Of a stretch of DNA of 5,574 bases, positions 1 through 5,017 are shown piece after piece (position 1 is the stretch's first letter; every line of letters begins with the position of its first letter). Made by a program: the position numbers and the translations under genes. Source of the stretch: JBAYHN01 sp041666125 (lineage in GTDB: Bacteria > Patescibacteriota > Gracilibacteria > UBA1369 > UM-FILTER-53-11). The stretch lies in the NCBI GenBank assembly GCA_041666125.1, contig JBAYHN010000078.1:1-5574 (forward strand), read 5' to 3'. Below the pieces are notes generated by a model. That model made no database searches. It saw nothing but the letters and a program-made list of their open reading frames with translations, and had not been told where the DNA came from.

Positions 1-9
1 ATTATTAAA

Positions 10-1845
10 TTGGCACAGAGATTAAATTTTGATTCATCTATAAACACGGTTCAGCTTTTACTTACCTATGTTGATTTAAGGCGCACGAGATTTGGTGAAC
101 TTACACCAGCGGTACAAAAAACCGTAGAGGCTGGCATAAAAGCACCGGTGGATAGACTCTGCGGCTCTACAATTAGTGCATGGAGAGCTCTTGGTTATAC
201 AACTGCCGGAAACCTCACAGCGAAGATGCGGCAATCGTGGGATGCCTTTAGGAAAGAATTAATTGCAGCAAGTGAGGAAGGTAAAAGCACACCTTTTGCA
301 GAACACAATAAAAAAATTGACGAGTTAGAGAAAAATAAGGCGGCTGGCAAATACAATCTATTAACTCCGGAAGAAAATGAGGCATGGAAAAATCATAAAA
401 CGGTTGAAAGACTTATAGCCGTTGGAGCTTCTCGTTTTCATGCCGGAATTCGCACAATAGAAAGCTTGGGGGATGAGTTTAATTATTCCAATTTTAAACA
501 AGCGATGAGATCTGTATCCCAACAATCAACTCCAGAACGAGCGAAAGTGGTTGAGGAAACTCCTGCTCCTAACAGATCCAGTCCTTCCTTACTAAAAAAA
601 CTTTTTCAAAGCAGAGTTGCCCAATTACTTGCATTAACTGCTGCTATTGGCACTTTTGGATATACCGTTTTTAATAGGTCAGACTCTTCTTCTGATCATA
701 CTGAATTTACATTGGCGTCTGCCGACGAAGATTCACACACTACTTATAATTTGGGTGAGCCCGAGTTGGTAGCGGCTGAAGATTTGGATCAACCGACGGA
801 GTCTAAGAAAATTACAAGAGCGGAATTAGATCAACAACCTAAAAAAGAAGAAGCTCCTAAAATTCCATTTAGTGGAGACTACACAATTCGCGGTGGCGAA
901 GGAGTATCTCATGCTACAAATTTCTTTTCGAAAAATCCGGATTTGCGCAAAGCAATATTTGATAATTTAATTAAAAATCCGAATTCGCCAGAAATTGCAA
1001 AAATCCGCACGTGGCTGCAGAAAATCGGACGTATGGATAAGTTTGAAGATCAAGTTATACATAGCTGGGTAACAGGCCAAATCGAAAAATTTGCCGGGAA
1101 TATGATGTTCGTTGGATACACGGTTAATATAGATTTTAGTGATGATGAATCGCGACCTCAATTAAAAGTTTTTGATGTAAGTGGAAAGTCGGTATCTCCT
1201 GCTTCTGCTCCTTCCCATTCACCTGCAAAAATTCAACAAGAAAAAACAATTGCAGCTCCAAGCCTTGCGCCAGCAAGCACGTCTACTGAGACTGCTGGCA
1301 CGGAACGCTTGAGCGCGGTAAGGCAGGTTATGCAAGGACTAAGAGGATCATTGGATTTGAGTGCGTTTGATAAACAACCAGCTGATCCAAACAACAATCC
1401 TATAAATTACAATTTAGATAGAAGCAAACAATTGCGCACTCCCCCTCCACCATCGCAAAAACCTTCGCAAATTAGTGAGACTTCTCTTGCAAGTGCTAGA
1501 AATGCTTCACCTTTTGGCCCTACTGCCAGCGCGGAAAAGAAAAAGAGTGCGAGTCAGTCTGGCGTTATAAATATTGCAAGAATAACTGACGTAAGCGATC
1601 AAATAAATCGTGCCCAGTCAGCGCTTGCTCCTTTGCTACACACTCTTTCTCAAATACCATATGGTTTAAAATTTAAGAGAGACAGCAAAGGCTGCTTCCA
1701 GGTTCAAGAAGGATTCTTTGGCAAACTTTTTGGCACTAAAGGGCAATCAAAGCAGTGGAAACAATTCCTTCGCGAAGGTGATGTTATTGCAGTTAGAGCT
1801 GCAGAACTGATGGATGATATTGAAGATTTGAGGGTGAATGGGTAA
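10..1845 (+). CDS. Single-pass membrane protein of unknown function, start uncertain
   Basis: I do not recognise this 611-residue protein. Residues 1-200 are soluble-looking and largely helical. A hydrophobic helix lies at about residues 203-221 (starts VAQLLALTAAIG), preceded by KK and R and followed by an acidic Ser/Asp stretch. By the positive-inside rule the N-terminal third is cytoplasmic and the remaining ~390 residues are outside the membrane. Residues 288-390 look like a folded domain. It opens GDYTIRGGEGVSHA, which resembles the first strand of a LysM domain (YTV-x-x-G-E/D), but the rest does not follow LysM clearly. Residues 395-515 are Pro/Ser/Ala/Gln-rich and probably a flexible linker. 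A compact C-terminal segment follows (about 520-611). The start used is TTG at 10. The frame stays open to the left edge and no ribosome-binding site is visible, so the real start may lie outside. A cell-envelope anchoring role is inference. The reading frame is secure, the function is not. Confidence 0.8.
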   Translation: MAQRLNFDSSINTVQLLLTYVDLRRTRFGELTPAVQKTVEAGIKAPVDRLCGSTISAWRALGYTTAGNLTAKMRQSWDAFRKELIAASEEGKSTPFAEHNKKIDELEKNKAAGKYNLLTPEENEAWKNHKTVERLIAVGASRFHAGIRTIESLGDEFNYSNFKQAMRSVSQQSTPERAKVVEETPAPNRSSPSLLKKLFQSRVAQLLALTAAIGTFGYTVFNRSDSSSDHTEFTLASADEDSHTTYNLGEPELVAAEDLDQPTESKKITRAELDQQPKKEEAPKIPFSGDYTIRGGEGVSHATNFFSKNPDLRKAIFDNLIKNPNSPEIAKIRTWLQKIGRMDKFEDQVIHSWVTGQIEKFAGNMMFVGYTVNIDFSDDESRPQLKVFDVSGKSVSPASAPSHSPAKIQQEKTIAAPSLAPASTSTETAGTERLSAVRQVMQGLRGSLDLSAFDKQPADPNNNPINYNLDRSKQLRTPPPPSQKPSQISETSLASARNASPFGPTASAEKKKSASQSGVINIARITDVSDQINRAQSALAPLLHTLSQIPYGLKFKRDSKGCFQVQEGFFGKLFGTKGQSKQWKQFLREGDVIAVRAAELMDDIEDLRVNG

Positions 1846-1948
1846 AAGTGTTAGCCCAATTAAAACAACCTCATGCACGCGAAAAAGGAGGCCGCGTTTT
1901 TGTGGCTATGAATCTTTACATTACTAGTTTTCCATCCTCCACCCTCAA
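1828..1948. repeat. Dispersed 9-bp inverted repeat flanking the end of the membrane-protein gene
   Basis: TTGAGGGTG at 1828-1836, within the last codons of the upstream gene, is the exact reverse complement of CACCCTCAA at 1940-1948. Next to the arms, ATGG (1838-1841) could also pair with CCAT (1932-1935) across a bulge. Inside, GGAGG (1887-1891) could pair alternatively with CCTCC (1936-1940). A 121-nt RNA closed by this stem would contain the terminator-like hairpin at 1877-1901. It may be chance, because a 9-bp match over this distance is not rare. Confidence 0.25.
1877..1901 (+). terminator. Possible intrinsic terminator of the membrane-protein gene
   Basis: ACGCG (1877-1881) pairs with CGCGT (1893-1897) around an 11-nt purine-rich loop, and four more T residues follow (1898-1901). 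It lies 32 nt after the stop codon, where a terminator is expected. The stem is short but GC-rich and the loop is large, so this is only a moderate call. An alternative pairing of AAAAA (1882-1886) with TTTTT (1897-1901) competes with it. Confidence 0.4.
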
Positions 1949-1952
1949 CTTA

Positions 1953-1966
1953 ATGTTGTATAACAT
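1953..1966. promoter_or_regulatory. Small palindrome upstream of the 2074 promoter
   Basis: ATGTT and AACAT arms are separated by GTAT. The palindrome sits about 48 bp upstream of the -35 hexamer at 2014. The size would suit a dimeric regulator, but it is AT-rich, short and single-copy here, so chance is a fair explanation. Confidence 0.2.
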
Positions 1967-2013
1967 ATCTGGAGTCATACAATGATATACACACAAATCT
2001 GATTTACGTCAAT

Positions 2014-2042
2014 TTGACATATTTATAGCGCTCCCTTATATT
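2014..2042 (+). promoter_or_regulatory. Sigma70-type promoter for the 175-aa gene
   Basis: A perfect -35 hexamer TTGACA (2014-2019) and a -10 hexamer TATATT (2037-2042) are separated by exactly 17 bp. The predicted transcript starts near 2049, giving a leader of about 25 nt. That leader is almost pure A/T with no Shine-Dalgarno sequence. A second possible -10, TTAAAT (2058-2063), would place the transcript start close to the ATG, but it has no good -35. Confidence 0.75.
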
Positions 2043-2073
2043 TCAGTCTTATATTTTTTAAATAAATTAAAAT

Positions 2074-2601
2074 ATGGGATCATCTGAAACTAGCCAATCT
2101 GAAAGAAGCCTCGATAAATATCTTGGAGATTATAGTCCAAAAACGCCAGTACGTGATATTGATGTGGTTTATGCAGAAGCTCTCACAAGCAGACTGATGG
2201 AAGTACAGGATGATGGAACGGAATTATTAATACCAGGTGCAGTAGAAGCTTTAGCAGAACAGTTAGTTGGCAGTTTGCGCAAAACAGCTAAATCTGGACA
2301 ACCAGTAGAAAAAACCATACTACAGAACGGCAACCCTTTTAAGGGAATGATAGATGCCATTAGAAAGATCACTAATCCTGCAGCTGCGGAAAATCTTCCC
2401 GAAGGAGTACAAAGGGTAACAGTTCAGAATTATGTTGGTGGTGCTAGAAATGGAGCAGTCTTAGTCTCTTCACCTACAGGAGGCAAAAACATGAGTTTAG
2501 AAACTGGAACTCCAGGAAAGTTTAAACCGGGTGATACTATTCTGGTGAGATTAACCGATAGAACTGATGCATACCAAAGAAGAATTGCTATTCCGGTATA
2601 G
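2074..2601 (+). CDS. Hypothetical soluble protein, 175 aa
   Basis: I do not recognise this protein. It has no signal peptide, membrane segment or cysteine, so it is probably cytoplasmic. The first ~25 residues are polar and likely disordered. Residues 28-72 look helical (VVYAEALTSRLMEV, then AVEALAEQLVGSLRK). Residues 113-175 alternate short beta strands with Gly/Pro turns (VQRVTVQNYVGG, GAVLVSS, then KPGDTILVRL), suggesting a small C-terminal beta domain. The ATG at 2074 lies about 25 nt after the start point expected from the strong promoter upstream, and no ribosome-binding motif precedes it. Nine of its eleven Arg codons are AGA or AGG, unlike the following nth gene. No factor-independent terminator is obvious after its TAG. 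The small GTGTTAGTAACAC hairpin with four T residues (2638-2654) is the only candidate. Confidence 0.8.
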   Translation: MGSSETSQSERSLDKYLGDYSPKTPVRDIDVVYAEALTSRLMEVQDDGTELLIPGAVEALAEQLVGSLRKTAKSGQPVEKTILQNGNPFKGMIDAIRKITNPAAAENLPEGVQRVTVQNYVGGARNGAVLVSSPTGGKNMSLETGTPGKFKPGDTILVRLTDRTDAYQRRIAIPV

Positions 2602-2637
2602 GGTATAGATAAATTCCAGATAGTTTATTGTATTTTC

Positions 2638-2650
2638 GTGTTAGTAACAC
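2638..2650. promoter_or_regulatory. Perfect palindrome in the nth promoter region, candidate operator
   Basis: GTGTTA-G-TAACAC is a perfect 6+1+6 palindrome directly upstream of the nth -10 hexamer, where the -35 element should be. A bound dimeric protein would block or replace the -35 contact. It is followed by TTTT, so as RNA it could instead form a weak hairpin terminator for the preceding gene. The sequence does not decide between these. Confidence 0.35.
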
Positions 2651-2658
2651 TTTTAGAG

Positions 2659-2664
2659 TAAAAT
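2659..2664 (+). promoter_or_regulatory. -10 hexamer of nth; start codon 7 nt downstream
   Basis: TAAAAT matches the -10 consensus at five of six positions. Transcription should begin at about 2671-2672, on or next to the GTG start codon, so the mRNA would be leaderless. No good -35 lies at the right distance; the best is a poor TTCGTG at 2635-2640, overlapping the palindrome. Confidence 0.5.
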
Positions 2665-2671
2665 CTAGCTA

Positions 2672-3301
2672 GTGGATTCACGCATTCAAAAAATCATAAA
2701 AATTCTGGATAAGCTTTTCCCGAACCCAAAAGCGCCGCTGCATTTTTCGACTTCTTTTGAATTATTGATTGCGACAATTCTTTCGGCTCAGTGCACGGAT
2801 GAGCGCGTAAACAAAGTTACTCCGGCGCTTTTTGCTGCGGCAAATACTCCGGAAAAAATTATTAAACTTGGCGAGCAAAATCTAATTAAATATATTAAAT
2901 CCACAGGTTTTTATCGCGCTAAGGCGCGCAGCATAATGGGTGCTGCCAAAATGCTCGTGGAAGATTTTAATGGGCGCGTGCCTGGAACGCTTGAAGAATT
3001 ACAGAAATTGCCAGGCGTTGGGCGCAAAACGGCGAGCGTAGTTTTGATTCATGCATTTGGCATTCCGGCTTTTCCCGTTGATCGTCACGTTTTGCGCGTT
3101 GCAAATCGACTTGCGCTGGCTCATGCAAAAACTCCGGATGATACTGACGAGCAATTGCGCAAAGCTATTCCGGAAAAATTATGGATTCGCTCACATTTGC
3201 AGTTGGTTTTTCATGGCCGCGGGCTTTGCAGACCAAAACCAAAATGCGAAATCTGCCCCCTGCTTCCATATTGTCCGGAAGGCAAAAAACATGTTAAATA
3301 A
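2672..3301 (+). CDS. nth: Endonuclease III, DNA glycosylase/AP lyase
   Basis: Nth removes oxidised pyrimidines from DNA and cleaves the abasic site by beta-elimination, starting base-excision repair in the cytoplasm. The 209-residue protein is collinear with E. coli Nth (211 aa). FELLIATILSAQCTD at 29-43 is the first conserved block. The helix-hairpin-helix LPGVGRKTA at 113-121 carries the catalytic lysine K119. The catalytic aspartate is D137 in VDRHVLRV. Four C-terminal cysteines, C186, C192, C195 and C201, form the [4Fe-4S] site. Their spacing is C-x5-C-x2-C-x5-C, one residue shorter in the first gap than the usual C-x6-C. The GTG start is well fixed: an in-frame TAG lies at 2666-2668, and the distance to the first motif fits the family. 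The gene is probably leaderless and is followed after 12 bp by the cysteine-rich gene. Ten of its 13 Arg codons are CGC. Confidence 0.97.
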   Translation: MDSRIQKIIKILDKLFPNPKAPLHFSTSFELLIATILSAQCTDERVNKVTPALFAAANTPEKIIKLGEQNLIKYIKSTGFYRAKARSIMGAAKMLVEDFNGRVPGTLEELQKLPGVGRKTASVVLIHAFGIPAFPVDRHVLRVANRLALAHAKTPDDTDEQLRKAIPEKLWIRSHLQLVFHGRGLCRPKPKCEICPLLPYCPEGKKHVK

Positions 3302-3313
3302 GGCCTAAACACC

Positions 3314-4270
3314 ATGAATTACTTTCAGCAAATTATAGAATTACAGCAAAAATCCCCTCGCCCTGGAATGAGCACTTTAAAAAGTGTAAACAGCGATTAC
3401 ACGAGCCATTGTTCCGAGTGCAAAAACTGCTATTTGCTAATCGGCAGCGAACGCGACGAAGATTGCTTGTACGGAAACTGGCTTTATTACTGCCGCGACT
3501 GCGTGGACAGCGATTTTTTATTTAAATGCGAACTTTGCCACGAATGCACCGACTGCGAAAATTGTTATAACTTAAATTTTTGCCAAGACTGCACTACTTG
3601 CACGGATTGCTCGCTTTGTTACGACTGCAAAGGATGCAAAAATTGCTTTGGATGTGCCGGCCTGCGAAACAAGGAGTTTTGCGCTTTTAATAAGCAATAT
3701 TCGCACGAAGAATATATTAAAAAATTGAGTGAATTAAAAAATGCCGACAATAAAAATAACATGCAAGATTTCGAGGAAATAAAATTAAAAACTCCGCGCC
3801 TTTTTGCTCACGTTGCCGACAACGAAAACAGTCCCGGCGATTATATTTATCACTGCAAAAATAGCTTCGCATGTTTTGACGGCAAAAAACTTGAAGACTG
3901 TTTTTATATGACTTCCTCAATTGAGTGTAAGGACTGTGCAGATATGGCAAATAGTTATTTTGGCTGTGAATTAAGCCATGAAGTGATGAGTTCGATCGAG
4001 CTTTATAACTGCAATTTTTCAAACTTTTGTTACAACTCGCGAGATCTGGAATATTGCGAATGGTGCTTTAATTGCAGCAATTGTTTTGGATGTTTTTATC
4101 TTCAGCACAAGCAGTTTTATATATTCAATCAGCCATATAAAAAGGAGGATTATTTTAAAAAAGTTGCGGAGATAAAAGAAGCGATGCGTGCGAAAAAAAC
4201 TTACGGCAAACACCTACCATCAACAATAAAAATCGAAGACTCGGCAATAGCAAATTATTGGAGAGCCTAG
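3314..4270 (+). CDS. Cysteine-triplet repeat protein, probable metal binder (unknown function)
   Basis: This 318-residue protein has 34 cysteines arranged as C-x-x repeats. Between residues 33 and 123 all 21 cysteines fall on multiples of three, almost unbroken from C72 to C114 (only 87 is not Cys). A second series follows at 181-208 and 218-260. There is no signal peptide or membrane segment, so the cysteines should be reduced in the cytoplasm and may bind zinc or Fe-S, or line a solenoid. The protein is two related halves, each ending in a CFGC motif followed by a K-x-F-x-x-FN-x-x-Y-x-x-E-x-Y-x-KK segment (111-144 and 257-290). From memory, CPR genomes encode longer proteins with this core plus zinc-ribbon modules at both ends, sometimes misnamed CaiB/BaiF family. 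If so, this is a core-only version. It starts 12 bp after nth with a weak AAGG (3300-3303) ahead of the ATG, so co-transcription is likely. The function is unknown. Confidence 0.9.
   Translation: MNYFQQIIELQQKSPRPGMSTLKSVNSDYTSHCSECKNCYLLIGSERDEDCLYGNWLYYCRDCVDSDFLFKCELCHECTDCENCYNLNFCQDCTTCTDCSLCYDCKGCKNCFGCAGLRNKEFCAFNKQYSHEEYIKKLSELKNADNKNNMQDFEEIKLKTPRLFAHVADNENSPGDYIYHCKNSFACFDGKKLEDCFYMTSSIECKDCADMANSYFGCELSHEVMSSIELYNCNFSNFCYNSRDLEYCEWCFNCSNCFGCFYLQHKQFYIFNQPYKKEDYFKKVAEIKEAMRAKKTYGKHLPSTIKIEDSAIANYWRA
3359..4183 (+). repeat. Internal tandem duplication within the cysteine-triplet protein
   Basis: Residues 16-144 and 161-290 align by eye. SDYTSHC aligns with GDYIYHC, and DEDCLYGNWLYYCRDC with LEDCFYMTSSIECKDC. 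KNCFGC-x2-L-x2-K-x-F aligns with SNCFGC-x2-L-x2-K-x-F. FNKQYSHEEYIKKLSELK aligns with FNQPYKKEDYFKKVAEIK. The shift is 146 residues at the best-conserved end. The halves have diverged: the second has lost many of the triplet cysteines. Confidence 0.7.
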
Positions 4271-4356
4271 AGGTTTCTTTACAATTTGCACGGATTGGAA
4301 AATAAATAAATTGGCGCGGCAATAAAGAATATTTGCAAAATTATTACTGGGTTTTA

Positions 4357-4392
4357 TATTGAATTCCCAACATCGGAATTTAATAATTTTTT
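4357..4392 (+). terminator. Intrinsic terminator of the nth/cysteine-protein operon
   Basis: TATTGAATTCC (4357-4367) pairs with GGAATTTAATA (4375-4385), an 11-bp stem with one G-U pair. The loop is CAACATC, and one A then six T residues follow (4387-4392). It lies 86 nt after the TAG of the cysteine-rich gene and upstream of the next promoter. The stem is AT-rich, so efficiency may be modest. Nothing else was recognised between 4271 and 4356. Confidence 0.7.
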
Positions 4393-4423
4393 CATAAAAA
4401 GTTTATAAATTTTTAATGTGTTT

Positions 4424-4452
4424 TTGCTAGGGTGAATGGCATATTTTTTAAT
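4424..4452 (+). promoter_or_regulatory. Promoter of the coiled-coil gene, predicted leaderless transcript
   Basis: A -35-like TTGCTA (4424-4429) and a -10 TTTAAT (4447-4452) are spaced by 17 bp. The ATG at 4461 is only 8 nt past the -10, where transcription should start. An in-frame TAA at 4449-4451, inside the -10, prevents any earlier start codon from being used. Confidence 0.6.
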
Positions 4453-4460
4453 TTCACCTT

Positions 4461-4733
4461 ATGGCAGAACAACTTTATGCTCTTCAATGTCACGTTGATG
4501 AGCTCATAAAAGATATGCAAGAACTCAAACACAGTTACAATTCGGTCGATTTTATAGCCCATTCAATAAAATATCTCAGAGACGAACAGGTGTGTCAGTC
4601 TGAGCAAATGAGGAGAATGGAAGAAGATATTAGAGAGCTTAAGACAGACTCACAGTTTGTAAAAGATCAACTATCACTCATGTTCCAGCAATTAAAATTA
4701 ATTACTAATCACTTGGGTATCATTATTAATTGA
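4461..4733 (+). CDS. Small coiled-coil protein, 90 aa (unknown function)
   Basis: I do not recognise a family. The protein is almost entirely helical. Hydrophobic residues follow a heptad a/d pattern at L5, L8, V12, L15, M19, L22. A second pattern, in a different register, runs through M50, M53, I57, L60, V67, L71, M74, L78, I81, L85. This suggests two coiled-coil segments joined by a hinge near residues 25-45, and probable oligomerisation. There is no signal peptide. The ATG is fixed by an in-frame TAA 12 nt upstream and by the promoter position; no Shine-Dalgarno sequence precedes it. It is the only complete gene here ending in TGA. The frame then stays open through 27 nt into the next small gene, so the two could be parts of one 159-codon reading frame. 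All four Arg codons are AGA or AGG. Confidence 0.75.
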   Translation: MAEQLYALQCHVDELIKDMQELKHSYNSVDFIAHSIKYLRDEQVCQSEQMRRMEEDIRELKTDSQFVKDQLSLMFQQLKLITNHLGIIIN

Positions 4734-4760
4734 TTAATAAACTTATTCAAACCATCAATA

Positions 4761-4940
4761 ATGTCCTATTCAAGAGCCAAACGGCGGCGGCGCACACACA
4801 GAGATATAAAACATTTTTTGAGGGCATGGAAAGTTATAAAAAGAAGGATTGCCTTCAACGAAGTGAAGTGGGCAATCAGAAAGCCATTTACCTCGTTTAT
4901 TGTTAACTACTGCCTAACTGAAGAGGAACTCAACCCTTAA
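4761..4940 (+). CDS. Very basic small protein, 59 aa (unknown function)
   Basis: This short frame starts at ATG 4761 (MSYSRAKRRRRTHRDIKHFL) and ends at TAA 4938-4940. It has 16 Lys/Arg against 5 acidic residues. Most positive charge lies in residues 5-41, including an arginine run at 8-11, and the acidic residues cluster near the C-terminus (TEEELNP). Aromatic and aliphatic residues alternate with the basic ones from 18 to 50, consistent with amphipathic helices that could bind nucleic acid or a membrane surface. It lies in the same frame as the coiled-coil gene, 27 nt after that gene's TGA, with no convincing ribosome-binding site or promoter of its own. It may therefore be translated by coupling, by re-initiation or as a read-through extension. 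Being short and without recognised relatives, it is a moderate call. Confidence 0.5.
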   Translation: MSYSRAKRRRRTHRDIKHFLRAWKVIKRRIAFNEVKWAIRKPFTSFIVNYCLTEEELNP

Positions 4941-4948
4941 AGTTCCTC
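4923..4948 (+). terminator. Strong hairpin overlapping the stop codon of the 59-aa gene
   Basis: GAGGAACT (4923-4930) pairs perfectly with AGTTCCTC (4941-4948) around the 10-nt loop CAACCCTTAA, which contains the stop codon. No T-run follows (CCCTACAGC), so it is not a standard intrinsic terminator. It may be a 3'-end stabilising structure or a weak terminator isolating the downstream promoter. Confidence 0.45.
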
Positions 4949-4979
4949 CCCTACAGCACTCTTAAAACCTCATATACCC

Positions 4980-5008
4980 TTGACGAAAATAGCTATCTAT
5001 GCTATAAA
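4980..5008 (+). promoter_or_regulatory. Near-consensus extended -10 promoter for the secreted-protein gene
   Basis: TTGACG (4980-4985), a 17-bp spacer and TATAAA (5003-5008), with TG at 5000-5001 one base before the hexamer, make an extended -10 promoter. The ATG at 5018 is 9 nt past the -10, so the transcript probably starts within a few nucleotides of it and has essentially no leader. This is the best-looking promoter in the window. Confidence 0.8.
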
Positions 5009-5017
5009 TCTCTTCTA

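Noticed and set aside
967..1161. Minus-strand 64-codon frame inside the membrane-protein gene
   Set aside because: It is a shadow of the sense gene with no supporting start signals.
1848..1985. 45-codon frame starting GTG just after the membrane-protein stop, with AAGGAGG at 1885-1891 ahead of an internal GTG at 1902
   Set aside because: It is short, the peptide resembles no known family, and the GGAGG lies in the loop of the probable terminator. Other genes here do not use Shine-Dalgarno sequences, so the motif is not good evidence of a start.
2524..2556. Similar C-terminal motif G-D-x-I-x-V-R in the 175-aa protein and in the 611-aa protein (residues 590-596)
   Set aside because: The match is only a few residues in a common beta-strand pattern and the surrounding sequence does not align, so common origin is not supported.
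3051..3308. 85-codon + strand frame overlapping nth in another frame
   Set aside because: It lies almost wholly inside nth, whose motifs are unambiguous, and its sequence has no independent features.
4142..4148. AAGGAGG inside the cysteine-rich gene as a ribosome-binding site
   Set aside because: It encodes Lys-Glu in a conserved repeat block and no start codon with a downstream frame follows at a suitable distance.
3717..4213. Minus-strand open frames inside the cysteine-rich gene
   Set aside because: They are antisense to a strongly patterned coding sequence and have no promoter or start signal of their own.
4731..4733. Genome-wide reassignment of TGA to glycine or tryptophan, as in some Gracilibacteria/Absconditabacteria
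   Set aside because: The four long genes contain no in-frame TGA in about 1,300 codons, although Gly is common, so TGA is most likely a stop.
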